The translations under genes and the position numbers were made by a program. The notes below the pieces were generated by a model, which was given only the letters and a program-made list of their open reading frames with translations, was not told the DNA's origin and made no database searches. A stretch of DNA of 64,000 nucleotides from Lactarius indigo (taxonomy: Eukaryota > Basidiomycota > Agaricomycetes > Russulales > Russulaceae), in assembly GCA_025766275.1 (NCBI GenBank), contig JAFKAC010000004.1:1860001-1924000 (forward strand), in the 5' to 3' direction. Positions 24,605 to 36,703 of this stretch are shown here, in pieces (within the stretch, counting starts at the first letter, position 1; each line of letters opens with the position of its first letter).

Positions 24605-27600
24605 ATGACTGGTCTTGTTTCGGACGCGGCAACAACTGAGCACCTTATCAACAACATGTCGGAGACCACTCAGATATTATTCAATTCCCCGGCATTGCAC
24701 TCTCTCAAGCGTGATCAACTCGTCAAACTCTGCAAGATACACTCCATCAAGGCATCTGGCAAGAACGTAGATCTCATTCAGAGACTTAAGGACCATGCTT
24801 TAACCTTGCCACCCGATGACCCGTTGAGCGTTGCCATTCACACCGACAGCCAAGAAGAAGAATCATCTACATTAGACTTGAAACGGCCCAGCGACCAATG
24901 GGAGGTCGTCATGGAGGATATCCCCGAAGTGCCAGAAACCGTCTCTCGCACGACCCTCTCCTCACTTCGTAGCGTTACAAGCAATGCTCCTGATGAGTTT
25001 GGTACAGGTGGCGGATCGAAATGTAAGTCTATCATCGCATTAGATTGGTCTTTTTTTATGACCTCGTACCCAGCTTCGAGCATGAGTTCCTCGCTAAAGG
25101 CCATAGCCAACTCATTTAACTTCAAACGCGTAACCTCGGCCAAGTCCAGTGACAGTCGGATCACAACGTATCCCGATATCTCTGATGAACTAGCTAGCTA
25201 CTCCGTCCCTTACTCTTCCATTCCGGAACCATTGCCGTCCGACATGCCTCAGACGGACCATTTCAAGTTTTCTACCCCAGATACAACAATACAAGAACAC
25301 ATTTCAAGCCACCCTCTCCCTTCAGGAACACGCCCCCTCACAAATGCTGCTCCACATCCCACCGTGAGTCAATCGAAGACGACGATCCGCCTGGTATCTG
25401 CATCAGCTGCAACACCAAGTTTGTCGCATGACCCAGGAACTCCACACCTAAAACCAGTAGACCCGGAGTTCGATCTGGTAATGGGCAGTCCCGATGCGAA
25501 AGGGCAAAGTTGTGTCCCTGTATGGCCTCTTTCACCTCACCCTGCGCCGTCCGAGAGACTGTATCCCGCTCTTCCCGTCGACGAACTGGAACAAAACGAA
25601 GAAGAGACTAAGTCTGCGATGCCGGCTGCCATTGCCCCATCACAACTCACGGCAGGTTCTACTTCTAAGCCAAAGAAGTACCCAAGACCCTCCAATAAGG
25701 TACAAGATCTATTCTCCCCTGCCCCCAAACCACCGAGCGCACAAAAGGAGAGCTTGGGCATCCCTCGTAGCGAGCCATTTCTCTTTGGCTCCCCTTTGCC
25801 ACGACATAGCGTATCAAACAAGGCCTTCGACGCTGCCGCAGCTTCTGTGCTAGAAGAAATGAACAAACGCCTATCCGCCGCAGGCGTGCAAAAAGTCGAT
25901 GCCGACGTGTTCGGAGGATCAGCTATCGCTAAGACTACTGATGTCACTAGCGCGGAATCCGGCAACCTTCGCACCCTGGGCAAGGTAGATCGCTTTGACA
26001 AGGCGCATGAGGAACAGTTCAATAAGATGGACTCCATCGCAACACACTATGCCGCTAGGCGCGAATCGAAGAAGCGGAAGTCTGATGTCCTTGGGCACGG
26101 GTCAGCACCGGGAAAGAAACGGTCCAGCGCAGACACTCGGGTCATTAGCGCAGGCTCTCGCAAGCAAATGGGTATCCCCGGCGGGTTCGACGATGACGAA
26201 GAGGAAGCGCCCCCGGATGACGTGCAGGAAGAGGAAGACAGGCGGATGTCGAAACGTGTCAGGGTCATCGAGGGAGACGGGGGTAAAGATAAAGGACGTC
26301 GGCTCACTCTCTCACCCAGGAAGACGGAGGCAGAAGAGAAACAGGCCGAGAAGGAAAGAGCGGCCACACGAAAGATGCTCGATGCGAGAAAGGAGAAGAG
26401 GAGGAGTAGTAGGCACGGTAGAATAAGTACAGCTGGGCCGCAAGCCTCAAACAGTATGTTCTCCCGTTTTCAAAAGTGGCGGGGCTGCCTACTAACGAGC
26501 CACCCATTGCATAGATAAGGGCAAAGCAAAGCCTCGCTTCGGGTTCCTCTCCTCAGCCAAGTCGATTGTGCGCAGCGTGTGGAACTTTGGCGCGGGCTCC
26601 CCCACAAAAGCTTCGGGAACGACCACGACCACGACGACCAAGTCACAGACTTCTGACATTGCAGTGGAACCCAAGAAGGCAATGCTTGGACCTCCTAAGA
26701 AACCGTCTCTTCCAGCCTCGCGGCCATCAGGATCTCTTGTTGGCCGGAAGAGTGTGGCCCCCACCCGCACTGTGTCCGCGTCAAGCAAGGCACCAACGAC
26801 TGCGGGAACTTCACGCTCCAGACCACCCAGTTCTACATTCGACTCCCAGTCCAACAGGAATGGTCAGACGAACCCCCGATCCGCAAGTTTGTCAAGCAAC
26901 ACGGCGGCGAGGTCCTTGAACCCTACACCAGCGGGATCAACCAGCTCTCGCCGGAGTGTGCTCGCTGGCTCAGCCAACAACGCCTCGTCTCTTGGTACGA
27001 GGGGGAGCGTTGGCCTTCCACGTTCATCGGCCACGAATTCGTTATCTGCTGGCTCACAGCGCCGCGCCGTACCCGGCCCAACGAGCAACAACCCTGGGGT
27101 GACGAAAATCGCGACTGAGGACAGCAACGAAGCGGGCACCAATATATTCAGTCCAAGCAGGGCGACGGCCACGTCGAGACTGTTCGCCCCCACCGCCAGC
27201 TCTCTCGCAAAGACGCGCAGCCCCGCCACGACGACAACGGGCGGTGTCGCCAAATCTAGAACGAGCACCATTGTCGCGCAGCGCGCCAAGACGCCCCCGC
27301 GCAACTCGGCCCTCGACGCGATCACGAACAGCCCGCGCGGCGGGAGCGGGAACGCCAACTCGGTGGCAGGCAAAGTATTTACCACGCCACTGCTGGCCGT
27401 GCCCCCTCCCGTCCGGCCGACTTCTCTCGCAGCAGCGGCCGCAGCCGTCATGGCCGCCTCTGGCGACGGCGCGCCGAGCCCTGAACGAGTATCGCCCACT
27501 AAGCCAGCGACAGGAGGACAACTGCACGCTCGGAAGCCACGCATCTCGCGCTCACGCATCATCGCCAAGCTCGGCGCTCAACGCGCGGCGGCGGCTGCGT

Positions 27601-27926
27601 CCTCCACCACCCCCTCCGCGTCGTCGTTGTCGCGTCCCGCTGCTGCCCGGGGTGGCTCGAAGATCCCCGCGAGGGCTAGTGGTGGCGGTGTGGTGCGGTC
27701 CGCACGCGCCCGGTCAAGCATGGGCACGGCGGCGAGGCGCTCGTACGCTGGTGCGAAGAGCGCGAGCCGCGGGAGTGACGTGTTGATGAGCGCGAAGAAA
27801 CATGTGAGACAGAGCGAGTATATTCGGAGGCGCAGTCGGTTGGCGGGGAGCACTGTCGGCGCGAAGGTCATCCATGCGGCCGATGGCCCTGACGGGACTA
27901 TGGCGATGGACATTGACGACGACTGA
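24605..27926 (+). CDS. SAP-domain protein, chromatin-associated candidate
   Basis: Three exons: 24605 (or 24656)-25022, 25074-26453 and 26515-27926. Using ATG 24656 (MSETTQILFNSPALHSLKRD) gives 1052 aa; ATG 24605 adds 17. Residues 12-46 form a SAP motif (LKRDQLVKLCKIHSIKASGK), a helix-turn-helix that binds A/T-rich DNA. The remainder is low-complexity Ser/Pro/Thr/Ala with basic clusters (KKRKSD, KRRSSRHGR) and a central ...KAKPRFGFLSSAKSIVRS motif made by the second splice. The C-terminus is basic and ends with the acidic MAMDIDDD. The first intron (51 bp) is in frame without a stop. The second (26454-26514) has an ACTAAC branch site. A nuclear role is inferred from the SAP domain and basic patches. 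Confidence 0.75.
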
Positions 27927-28956
27927 TAGTGGTACGCGCGTAACTTGGTCGCGTCTTGATCTCTCTGCATCTTATTCTCATTTTCTATTACTATTCTACG
28001 TGTACTTGTTAAGCGTTTGGCAATTGGGCAGGCACATGATCCTGCTGTCGATATTGTGCGTATTGTAGGTTGCTAGTCTTTGACATGAACAAAGACCTTT
28101 CCCTTTGACTCATAATTTGCAACTCCTTCCATCTGTAATCTTAGTCATGAGTTGCAATTCCATCGTCTTGATGCAGCTCGGTGTCTCAAGTCGTTGATTC
28201 ACGATGTTCTGACCTTCATGCATTCTGGGCCTTGGCCACCCCTACCGTGTCTGTCGATCTTTTGTGGTCTTGATTGCGCTCTGGTCCTCGTTTAGTTGTG
28301 TGGTCTTATTCTATACGTGCTAAAGAATATAGAGTATTATTTTCTTAGGAAGAAAGATGACGGCGAGGACAATGCCACGGCCTTGGCCCTTGGATCCTTT
28401 TACCCTATGACTCTGCTCACTCCGTATGGCCTCTATACTCAAAGTTATTCTATGCAAGCTACTTTGCAAGCTGCGCTTTACAAGGGAATCCATCCCCCAT
28501 TGCTTCAAATACTGGACCCCGTTCTTAGCTTTCCTCAGTCGCAGGTTGGGCATTTGGCGTCCGTGGAACAATGGGAAGCAAGACGGGAAGAGTACATTTC
28601 AGAGAGCTGAATGTCCGCTTCCTGGTACTGGGCCCCGTTTTCAGCTGTAGATATGGGGAAAGACCGTGCTATAGCTTGCAGTAAGACGCCAGCTTCGGCC
28701 CACTGGCATCACCCGACCCCACGAGATGCGACTGTTGCTGTTCAGCCTGAGCAAGCTCAACTAGCCTCCTATGCGGCGTCGCTAGTCCCAACAGGTGTCC
28801 ACGGCCATGGGATGCGACGTCCTTCGACAAGTGTGGTTGTGGATCGAGAATTTGTCGACGAAATCGCTTCCTCGTCGTTATTTGGTCGACTCACCGGCGG
28901 CGGCGGCGGAGCCGGCGTACAGGCCCCCCCACTGTCCGTCCATCCCCGTTCCCATG
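27927..28956. other. Intergenic
   Basis: Pyrimidine-rich sequence after the SAP gene, then short ORFs without recognisable similarity. A Gly-run ORF around 28611-29060 overlaps the probable 5' end of the next degenerate gene. Its residues do not look conserved. Confidence 0.4.
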
Positions 28957-31301
28957 ACGGCCAACCCCTGACTTACCTGGAGAATCACCCCAGCCCACTC
29001 CCGCGGCCCCTTCTTCGATACCCAACTCTGATCTGCCTGACGGTTGTTCTTTGCAGTTGATAGTCTCCGACCAAGTTCCACGATACACGAAGTGTCACGT
29101 GTAAGTAGTAAATAATATTATTGCTTCATCAAACTCTCACTTCTCTGGCAGACCCCGCGAGAGGATAGACTACAAAATTAGACCCTTGACAACAATACTT
29201 CCTCAGTATGTATGTGGTCTCAATAGCTATCGGTGTCTAATGGAAACTGCCCTTCACCAGCGTCCCAAAACAGATTGGCCCTGAGCAAAGCTCACTCGAA
29301 GTAGACTGTGCTCCTTATATTCCAGCTATCCACCCAGATGGCACCCTTTACTTCTTTGATGAAGACAGGGTGCGTGCGTTGGCACCCTTATAAGTGCTCT
29401 GTTGTGACCAACCCACGACCGAAGAGGTTGTTCACCGACACAAATATGCACGACCCCGATTTAAGATATGGAAAAGTTCTACTACTATCTACAGAAGATT
29501 CTACGTTACGGAGGATTAAATACTATGCTTGCCACGAAGCCCGATGCTTGTTCTGGCTCGACGTGTACGACGCGAACTGCATGGTACTTGAGGTTTTCTG
29601 TGTCACTTCGCCCGCTCATGTCAGTGCGCCGTAGATTTCACCTTCAAGTTCGTATCTGTTCTTATTGGTCCGGTGTGCAGAGCATCGATTAGAGGGTCTT
29701 TATTGGTGCGTCCGCTATTTTATTCTACATCTTAAACTTGCACATTGACGTTATCCCTTTAGGGCACATTACTACCTCTTTCCAGCCGTTTTTGATGGTC
29801 ACTGTCTTCAACCTGCGGTTTACGACGAACTCTTGGGGATCTTGTCGCATGGGTGCATGGGTAAACACGTGTATCTGGCCGTGCCTTCACGACAAAACTC
29901 GCTGATTGGTACCACAGGTATTTTGACCTCAAAGTCTTCAACTTTATTATACGATGACGATACTATACAGAAGATGGTCAACCTTGTACGAAAAGTTAAA
30001 GGTACGCCGAGACACTACGAAGGTGATATATGCGACTAACTTCGTAGAGCAGAACCTGATGCTGGTGGTGTACCACACTGCCGGCGTTAGTGAGTCACAG
30101 AATAGGTTCGACCTTGTCCTCATGTCCCTGATGAGATGTGTTTACCAAGCCCGAGTCCTGTCTTGTTTCGGTAATTCCAGAATGTCACAGACATTTACCG
30201 TTCACTGACGAACGCGCGTATTAAGCATACTGGAAATTTCTGAATATCCACGGACAGCAGCACGCCCGATTATTCAGGAACCAGGCAGTCTATTCTGAGA
30301 AAAAAACAAGAAAGATCGCTACTTACCACGTTACTGTCCCTGTTGCTTTTCTTGGCGCCGGAAGTTCATCTACAAGAAATAGAAAATGCGTGGACGGACG
30401 AAATCATCATTGAGAGGGTTTGGAAAGAGTTCACGACCAAATTAGTGGGAGAGTGGGAAGAGCTGATTCTTTGGGTATGTCATGGGGCCGCATTCAAACT
30501 AGAATTCTCGAGCTTCACACGATTGATATTCCCGTCGACCGTGATGCTTTCAGCAAATGTTGGGTTCCTCGCAATCCCTGGCGTGGTCATTTTCAACATC
30601 ATCAACAGTATAACGAGTGCAAGCCAGGTCGATATTTTTGTCTCTCCCGCGCAGATAGCCAGTTCCATGTCGACGTTGGCGAGCGTAGCAAACATCGTGA
30701 TCGGTATGCTCCTGGTTTATCATAACGGTCCAAAACAGAATGCAGACCCTGCGGGTGCTGTGAGTAGACTATGTCACTTAGGTCTCTGCCCAGCTTATCT
30801 CGTGGCGGCAGTCTGTTTACTTTTACAAGAGGGTTCATCGGACGCTCGGTTTCGAACCGGTGGCCATCGTCTTCAGTCTTCCGTGGGCACTTCTGATGTG
30901 GGCGCAGGCCATCTCCCCCCGTCCTGGACCCTTCTTTGAGCTCACTTACCCTTATATCCCCTCTCCGATCCTGAACGATAGGACGGGCATGTTTTTTCAT
31001 TACGTTGCTGTTCTTTAACTTTCATCATTCGAATAACTCAACATGGATCTTCGTTACGGTGGCCTCGGCCATTCTGGCTGCCCTCATTGGGTGGTTCATC
31101 CGATGGGTTTGGGAGTCCAGTGATGGCAGGGGGGTGTGGATCGTCAACCTGCTACCGTCCCTCATGCGTGCGTTAAGCCACGCTCGCGTTAGGTACTACA
31201 ATCTTTTCGGCGTTATATCGCGTCGGGGACATCCCTCTTCGCCAAATCAGGCTAACATACTACACTCGACCCCCAATCGCGAGGAAAGGGAGGTTGTCTA
31301 A
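28957..31301 (+). pseudogene. Degenerate multi-exon gene: WW-like plus C-terminal membrane segments
   Basis: Recognisable exons in order: a Pro-rich start (LPDGCSLQLIVSDQVPRYTK), a segment resembling a WW core (YIPAIHPDGTLYFFDEDR, then RLFTDTNMHDPDL), YYACHEARCLFWLDVYDANC, HRLEGLYW, AVYDELLGILSHGCM, SSTLLYDDDTIQKMVNLVRK, APEVHLQEIENAWTDEIIIE, and hydrophobic segments to a TAA at 31301. Breaks are visible. Near 29468-29560 the motif FYYYLQKILR lies in one frame and YYACHEARCLFW in another with no room for an intron. A 7-A run (30300-30306) shifts the frame before SLLTTLLSLLLFLAPE. At 30533-30534 the expected acceptor AG before STVMLSANVGF reads CG. From memory this family is multi-copy and of unknown function in Rhizoctonia-type genomes. 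A real pseudogene or assembly indels are both possible. Confidence 0.6.
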
Positions 31302-32388
31302 GGCTTCGTGTATTTACGACCCGAACGCTGTTCCTGATTCTGCTCGTGTATAGCCCTAAAAGTAGTAAAAAACCTATCAGAGACAAAGTCAGAATCATGT
31401 TTCGAACAGGAAAAGGCGGAGTTGCAGGGGAGGGTGGTTTGAATCAGAGAAGCCAGTGTTTTCATTATTCCTCGCCTGGTGGAATGCACCATCGACCGGC
31501 CAGCAGCTGCCAGAACGGTAGCTACCAGCGAGACCCCTCACCGAGGTGAAGGTGGTCAAGGGAGGCAACACGAGGGCGAGTTCGTTCAACGAATGGATGA
31601 ACTTGATTTCGTCTTGCGATTAATGCAAGAGGAGATGGGATACTCACCATTCAAATCTATTGTAGAAAAGGAAACTGCTTGACAAGATGTCAGTACTCTA
31701 TGAAGCAAACCGGAGGAGGACGACAGTAATAAAAAAAGCTAGTGAACGCTCAGTTGGTGATGCATGTTTGAGTGTGGTTCATGGGATTGAAACCTCACCG
31801 ACTCAATGAAATGGAGAAATATCTTCATCGCGTGAAGCCAAACAGAAAAGACACTCACCAAAAGTTGATGGGACGAGCACCAGAAGGGGGCTATTCAAAC
31901 TCCGCACGTTATTCGTAACAACATCAACACAACCGACGGCGCACCGACTCGGACTCGGACACAAGGTGGTAAGTTACCTTCTGGTTCTTTTCTCTTGATG
32001 AACACTGTCAATCAGTTCTGCTTCCGAAAGAGATCCATCTCTTGTGGATATCCATATACCAAAAATTCTCATTCTGACTTTTTCTCGTCGCTGTTCCGTT
32101 TTTCTTCCGTCGCTCACTCGGACCTTATACCTCAATCTAGCTCAGTGGTAATTTCTCGATCATATTGTGAGTTCATTTTACCTTCGGCGCTCGTGGTGGT
32201 TGTCCTGCATCCAAATCCCGATGATTTCTCTAAAATTACAAGCATATGTCCGACAGTATGTGAAGGACAACGTATGTTCTCTGAGGGCCTCTTTCCATAC
32301 AATATTCTGTCTCTGTGATTCACCAACTTGCTCACAATGAACTTTGAACAGTGGTGATCACATACCTTCAAAGTCGTACGATTTTGTG
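31302..32388. other. Intergenic, unassigned
   Basis: A short ORF at 31479-31682 (MECTIDRPAAARTVATSETP...) is charged and unrecognised. Nothing else supported. Confidence 0.35.
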
Positions 32389-33681
32389 TCATTTCTGGAT
32401 CATCTTTTTTAATCGCTTGAACCCCCGCTGGACCCTCCTACCAAACTTCTGCTAGAGGAATGGATGCATCCCGATGATGTAAATGTCGGACAGCATACCG
32501 AAAATACTCTTGTCACCTTGCCCCCTCTCCTGGTCTCCCGATATTCCTCTTGATACACTCGCGGGTACCCAAGGTGCAGCTGCCTCGATAGTCGATCGCC
32601 CATGTATTGCTCCTGCAAGAGGTCCTCTTCCGTCGTCATCGGCTATTGAGGTATTAGTCACCCAGCGAGTCGGGCGCGAACTCTCTCTTACCGGCAGTAT
32701 GCTAATGAGGCGTCGTCCTCCATCGTGGTTGTAGTAGTACGCCGACCCTTGAGAACTTGTCCAGGATTGCCTTCGCATCCGTTGTGGTGAGCAATACGAG
32801 AGGTGCGTAACATCCGCAGCTGGGGCACAGACCGTCGGTTGTTACGATCAAGAAACTTAACATCTTAAGCTACCCGACCCTGACTTTACGCAATTCGACA
32901 GCCTCGCGCTGATGTCAATGTGATGCAGAACTCCAGAGAGTACCAACGTATTGCCGCAATCCACGTCGTAGGCGCCTATTCCGAGAATCCCCTGGAATTT
33001 GGTGTTTCATTGTTTCATCGTGGCATGTTAGAAATGGAGCGCCTTCTCCGGAACTACGGGAATTATCTTACCTGGACTTGGAAGTGACTGGAGGTTTGGT
33101 AGGCGCGAAACTTCTGAGCTCCGCCGCTACATTCACGACGATGGTTCGATCAGATAAGAAAGCTGTGTATTCTTCCCTTTGAAGTGCTCTCGCTGTCATG
33201 AACAGCCAGCCATCAATGATGCATGAATCTCCACTTCTTTATCTTACTAGCACCAGAGCGGTGCTTCTGAGCCCGACGCACCGTGGGGTAAGGTACGTGC
33301 CCCTATCAGAAAAAAAAAAACATAGGAACACAGGATAGGGCGTTGCGCAGGGCTGTGCCTACGAACGACTTGTAGATCAGGAGATCGTCGTGAATGTAAG
33401 CCCTGTTGCCACAGAAACAAAGATGTGAAAATGGGGCAGCAAAATGGTGGCGGCGGAACGCCCTGAGATAGGCAACGAAGCGCCGAAAACTGATATTCAT
33501 GATGATGGACACCCCAGACGTTCACTGCAGTGAAATTCTGAATCTGCGGTTGCAATTAAACCACTGCCCACAATGGACGACCGACCCTCAATTGAGAGGG
33601 GAGAGTTGATCCGTGATTATGGTGCAATGAAACAAATCGCTGTTTTTTTTCCTCAGGATCTTCCATCTCGACGTCTGTCAT
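32389..33681 (-). pseudogene. Degenerate multi-exon gene of unknown family
   Basis: Exon-like pieces on the minus strand: MTDVEMEDPEEKKQRFVSLH (ATG at 33681); NFTAVNVWGVHHHEYQF; then LCFCGNRAYIHDDLLIYKSF with GTALRNAL; DGWLFMTARALQREEYTAFL; GILGIGAYDVDCGNTLVLSG; GSAYYYNHDGGRRLISILP; and a basic tail (EEDLLQEQYMGDRLSRQLHL, QKFGRRVQRGFKRLKKMIQK) with TGA at 32389-32391. Conserved-looking residues change frame without introns at a T-run (33484-33489) and again near 33412-33428. I therefore call it broken or mis-assembled. I associate these pieces with a hypothetical family of Rhizoctonia-like fungi, from memory. It is divergent from the SDR gene and near the other degenerate gene. Confidence 0.5.
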
Positions 33682-33962
33682 CTCAACCTTGATTCTGATT
33701 TGATGTATGGCTAAGTCATTGTTTGATGGTGAGGTGATTCCTTATCGGGAGGACGGGCGAACTGCATATGCAATGTACAATGAGAAACCACCTTGAGCAT
33801 GAGTAAGTTGGTTGGTCTGAGTCATGGCAATGACGTGATTCCAAATTCGGTATTGCCATAGCCGAACCCACAGTGCATCCGGTGGCAACGTCGAATAATG
33901 CGCCTCTTACCATCACCCGTCACCTTTGACGCTACTTCGTTTGCCGTACGTTCATCACGACC

Positions 33963-35452
33963 ATGTCGGGTAAGCATTCTGTTCCACACAGACAAGTCGT
34001 TTCTCAGCTCAATCATTGTCTAGACTTAGCCATACCGAGTCTGTTCGATGTGAAAGGAAAGATCGGTGCGTGTAATTTGTATATGGGTTGATCACGACAT
34101 GAACACTACGAGCAGCCGTGGTCACTGGTGGCGGTTCTGGGATTGGTACGATGATCGCTGCCGCGTACGTGCAAAACGGCGCCAAGGTTTACATCGCGTC
34201 TCGTAAGGAGAAGCAGCTCAAGACGGTGCGCACCGCACCTACACTCTGCTAGCCAACCCTAATGTCCGACTCTGACATAGGTTTCGGAACTGCTGAACAA
34301 AATACGCCCTGGATCCTGCGAGTATCTCGTTGCCGACCTTAGCGTGAGTTCGCCTTACACTTTTTTTTTTTAGGACTGCCTGACACCCGCGTTTGCGTTT
34401 TCTAGTCTAAGGCTGGGTGTGACCACCTCGTAGAAGCCGTCAAGGCTAAAGAAAACAAAATACACATCCTTGTCAACAACTCCGGTATGTCATGGGGCGC
34501 ACCTTTTGACGAGTATGCAAGCATCTAGTCTGCGTCCATATTTGGAGCCTTACTGCCCTCGATAGCTTCCCAGAAAAGGATGGCTGGGACCGTCTCCTTT
34601 CTCTGAATGTGAAGAGCATATTTTATGGTTCGTGGTCGTCGTGTGCTCTCCGCCTTCGCCGTTGACTCGGGCGAACCAGTAACTGCTGGGCTTGCACCCC
34701 TTTTGGCCAAGGACTCTTCGAATCACGAGCCCGGCCGCGTCATCAACATATCATCTATCGCTGCCTTTTCTCCGGTTGCTGACGATTCCAGACTCGCGAG
34801 TCATGGAAATGGCCTTTGGAGCTGTCAGTCCCCTTCTTTGTTACGTTGTCTAGAGGGCTGAACTCCCCCAAGATAACACTAGCAAGGCAGCGGGTACGTG
34901 ACACATCTATCGTCACCGCTGTGCATTGCTAATTGATCGTCTCAGTCAACCACCTCACGTCTCAACTCGCCGTGACACTCGGCCCGCAGTTCATCACGTA
35001 CGTGGACAACTCACTCCCTGAAGTGTTCCTGACGAGTTATGGAGCAGTGTGAACGCCATTTGTCCGGGGTAAAGTTATAATTTTTCTGAAAAGGATGTGG
35101 AGCCAGAGTTGACGGGCGGTCACAGCTTATTCCCCTCGAAGATGACTGCTTTTGGCATTAAGAATGCCGGAGGAGTGGACAAACTAGCTGAGGGTCACCC
35201 ATGGGGTACGAGTCCGCATCTTTCACCCCCGACTGTCACCGTCTGACGTCCGCCTACAGGACGAGTGGGAGAGCCAGCTGACATGGCAGGTGTGGGTGAG
35301 TCGATACAGGATTTTTTTTTTGGCAAACCACGTATTTTTTTTTTTTCGTAGCGTTGTTCTTGGCGAGTCCTGCGGCGGCTTACGTGACGGGGGCGCACCT
35401 GGTTCTCGATGGTGGAGGACTCATTTCTGGGGGATCCAAGGCCCGCCTGTAG
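33963..35452 (+). CDS. Short-chain dehydrogenase/reductase (RhlG/FabG-like)
   Basis: Thirteen exons, 279 aa: 33963-33969, 34024-34065, 34116-34225, 34281-34343, 34406-34512, 34566-34627, 34680-34823, 34873-34893, 34946-34997, 35048-35068, 35126-35205, 35260-35289, 35352-35452. Splicing assembles a complete classical SDR: cofactor loop VVTGGGSGIGTMIA, NNSG, catalytic Ser in INISSIAAFSPV, active-site Tyr and Lys in YNTSKAAVNHLTSQLAVTLG, VNAICPGLFPSKMT, and the C-terminal GAHLVLDGGG. Such enzymes use NAD(P)H to reduce ketones such as 3-oxoacyl thioesters. The substrate here is unknown. The first exon is only 7 nt (ATG, Ser and one base), and others are 21, 21 and 30 nt. A simple ORF search misses this gene entirely. 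Confidence 0.9.
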
Positions 35453-35632
35453 TATATTTTTGGACATTAAAACTACCCTGTGTCTTCGTGATTGAAATTA
35501 AGTACTGCTTAGTCATCAACGAAAGCTAGCCACGTCAGGACTGATGTCCATTAATGCTGGTGCCTACTGCACCTCGAACCGTACCAACGTGTAAGCTTGA
35601 AGGCGTCGAGTATTTATTATTTTTTCTAGGTT

Positions 35633-36703
35633 ATGTCCATGGCAGAGTATTTCGCATTGGTCAAGCAGATTGACTTTGAGTATCTGTACTCAGGTAAGTC
35701 ATCAGGCGCCTCTCCGAGTTCCTTATCGAATACCACTTATGACCGCCGCAACACAGTAACCAAACGGTGGTTTCTTGTCGGCTTTGCCCTCCTCGGCCCC
35801 GTCACCTTTACATACGATGCACCCTTTGGCAAGTTCGCCTCCCCCGATAGCGTTCTCTCTGTCGATGGCATCAAGTCCTGGATTGTGATGGAGCTCGTTT
35901 CCCCACTCGCCTTTCTCCTCACCACCTACCTCCACCCGTTTTCACCCACGCCCCTTCCCCTGCCTTCGTTCGCTCGCCAGGCACTTGACATAAGTCCTCA
36001 GTTTGTCCTAGTCGTGCTCTACCTCGTACACTACCTCAACCGCGCGCTCCTGTCGCCGCTCCGCACGCCCTCTCGGTCTAGCTCCCACCTGGCCGTGGTC
36101 AGCGTCGCAGTCGCGTTCAACGCGCCGAACGGCTTCCTTCTCGCCGCCTTCCTTACGTCCGCCTCGACCGCGTCCTACCTGACAGCCGCCCTTTCCTCCA
36201 CGCGCTTCTGGGCGGGCATCGCGCTTTGGACAGCTGGCTTTGCCGGAAACGTGTACCACGACGAGATCTTGCTCAACATCCGCCGCAAGGCAATCGCTAA
36301 GGGAAAGGCCAAGGAGTTGTTGGAAGACGACGACAGGAAGAAGGTACAACGGCCCCACTACGCGATCCCGCACGGCGGTCTGTATTCCCTCGTCTCCTTC
36401 CCGCATTACTTCTGCGAATGGGTAGAGTGGTTCGGCTTTGCGCTCGCCGCGGGCCCGTTCCCCGACTTTGCACTGCTTCCGAGTGCTCAGGTACTGTTGG
36501 CGACCGCGAGAAGTGCCCAGTTTGCTGAGGCTGGTCGACTCCTCATCCCGTTCGTGGACTCGGTGAGCCCGCCTTGGGTTTTCTTGTTCGTCGAGATAAC
36601 TACGATGATTCCACGCGCTGTGCGTGGGCATAGGTGGTATCACGAACGCTTCGCAGAGTCTTATCCGCGGGAAAGGCGTGCGGTCATTCCGTGGTTATTA
36701 TAA
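35633..36703 (+). CDS. 3-oxo-5-alpha-steroid 4-dehydrogenase family protein
   Basis: Two exons (35633-35693 and 35757-36703), 335 aa after removing a 63-bp in-frame intron, which joins YLYS to VTKRWFLVGFALLG. Several hydrophobic segments are followed by the C-terminal steroid-reductase domain: IPHGGLYSLVSFPHYFCEWV and EWFGFAL, then HRWYHERFAESYPRERRAVI with PWLL at the end. This family (SRD5A, also Tsc13/polyprenol reductase relatives) reduces activated C=C bonds with NADPH in the ER membrane. The PHYFCEWVEW pattern is closer to SRD5A than to Tsc13. The natural substrate in this fungus is unknown. It lies 180 bp downstream of the SDR on the same strand. Confidence 0.85.
   Translation: MSMAEYFALVKQIDFEYLYSGKSSGASPSSLSNTTYDRRNTVTKRWFLVGFALLGPVTFTYDAPFGKFASPDSVLSVDGIKSWIVMELVSPLAFLLTTYLHPFSPTPLPLPSFARQALDISPQFVLVVLYLVHYLNRALLSPLRTPSRSSSHLAVVSVAVAFNAPNGFLLAAFLTSASTASYLTAALSSTRFWAGIALWTAGFAGNVYHDEILLNIRRKAIAKGKAKELLEDDDRKKVQRPHYAIPHGGLYSLVSFPHYFCEWVEWFGFALAAGPFPDFALLPSAQVLLATARSAQFAEAGRLLIPFVDSVSPPWVFLFVEITTMIPRAVRGHRWYHERFAESYPRERRAVIPWLL

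Noticed and set aside
36008..36643. 211-aa minus-strand ORF
   Set aside because: Antisense shadow of the steroid-reductase-like gene with no motif.
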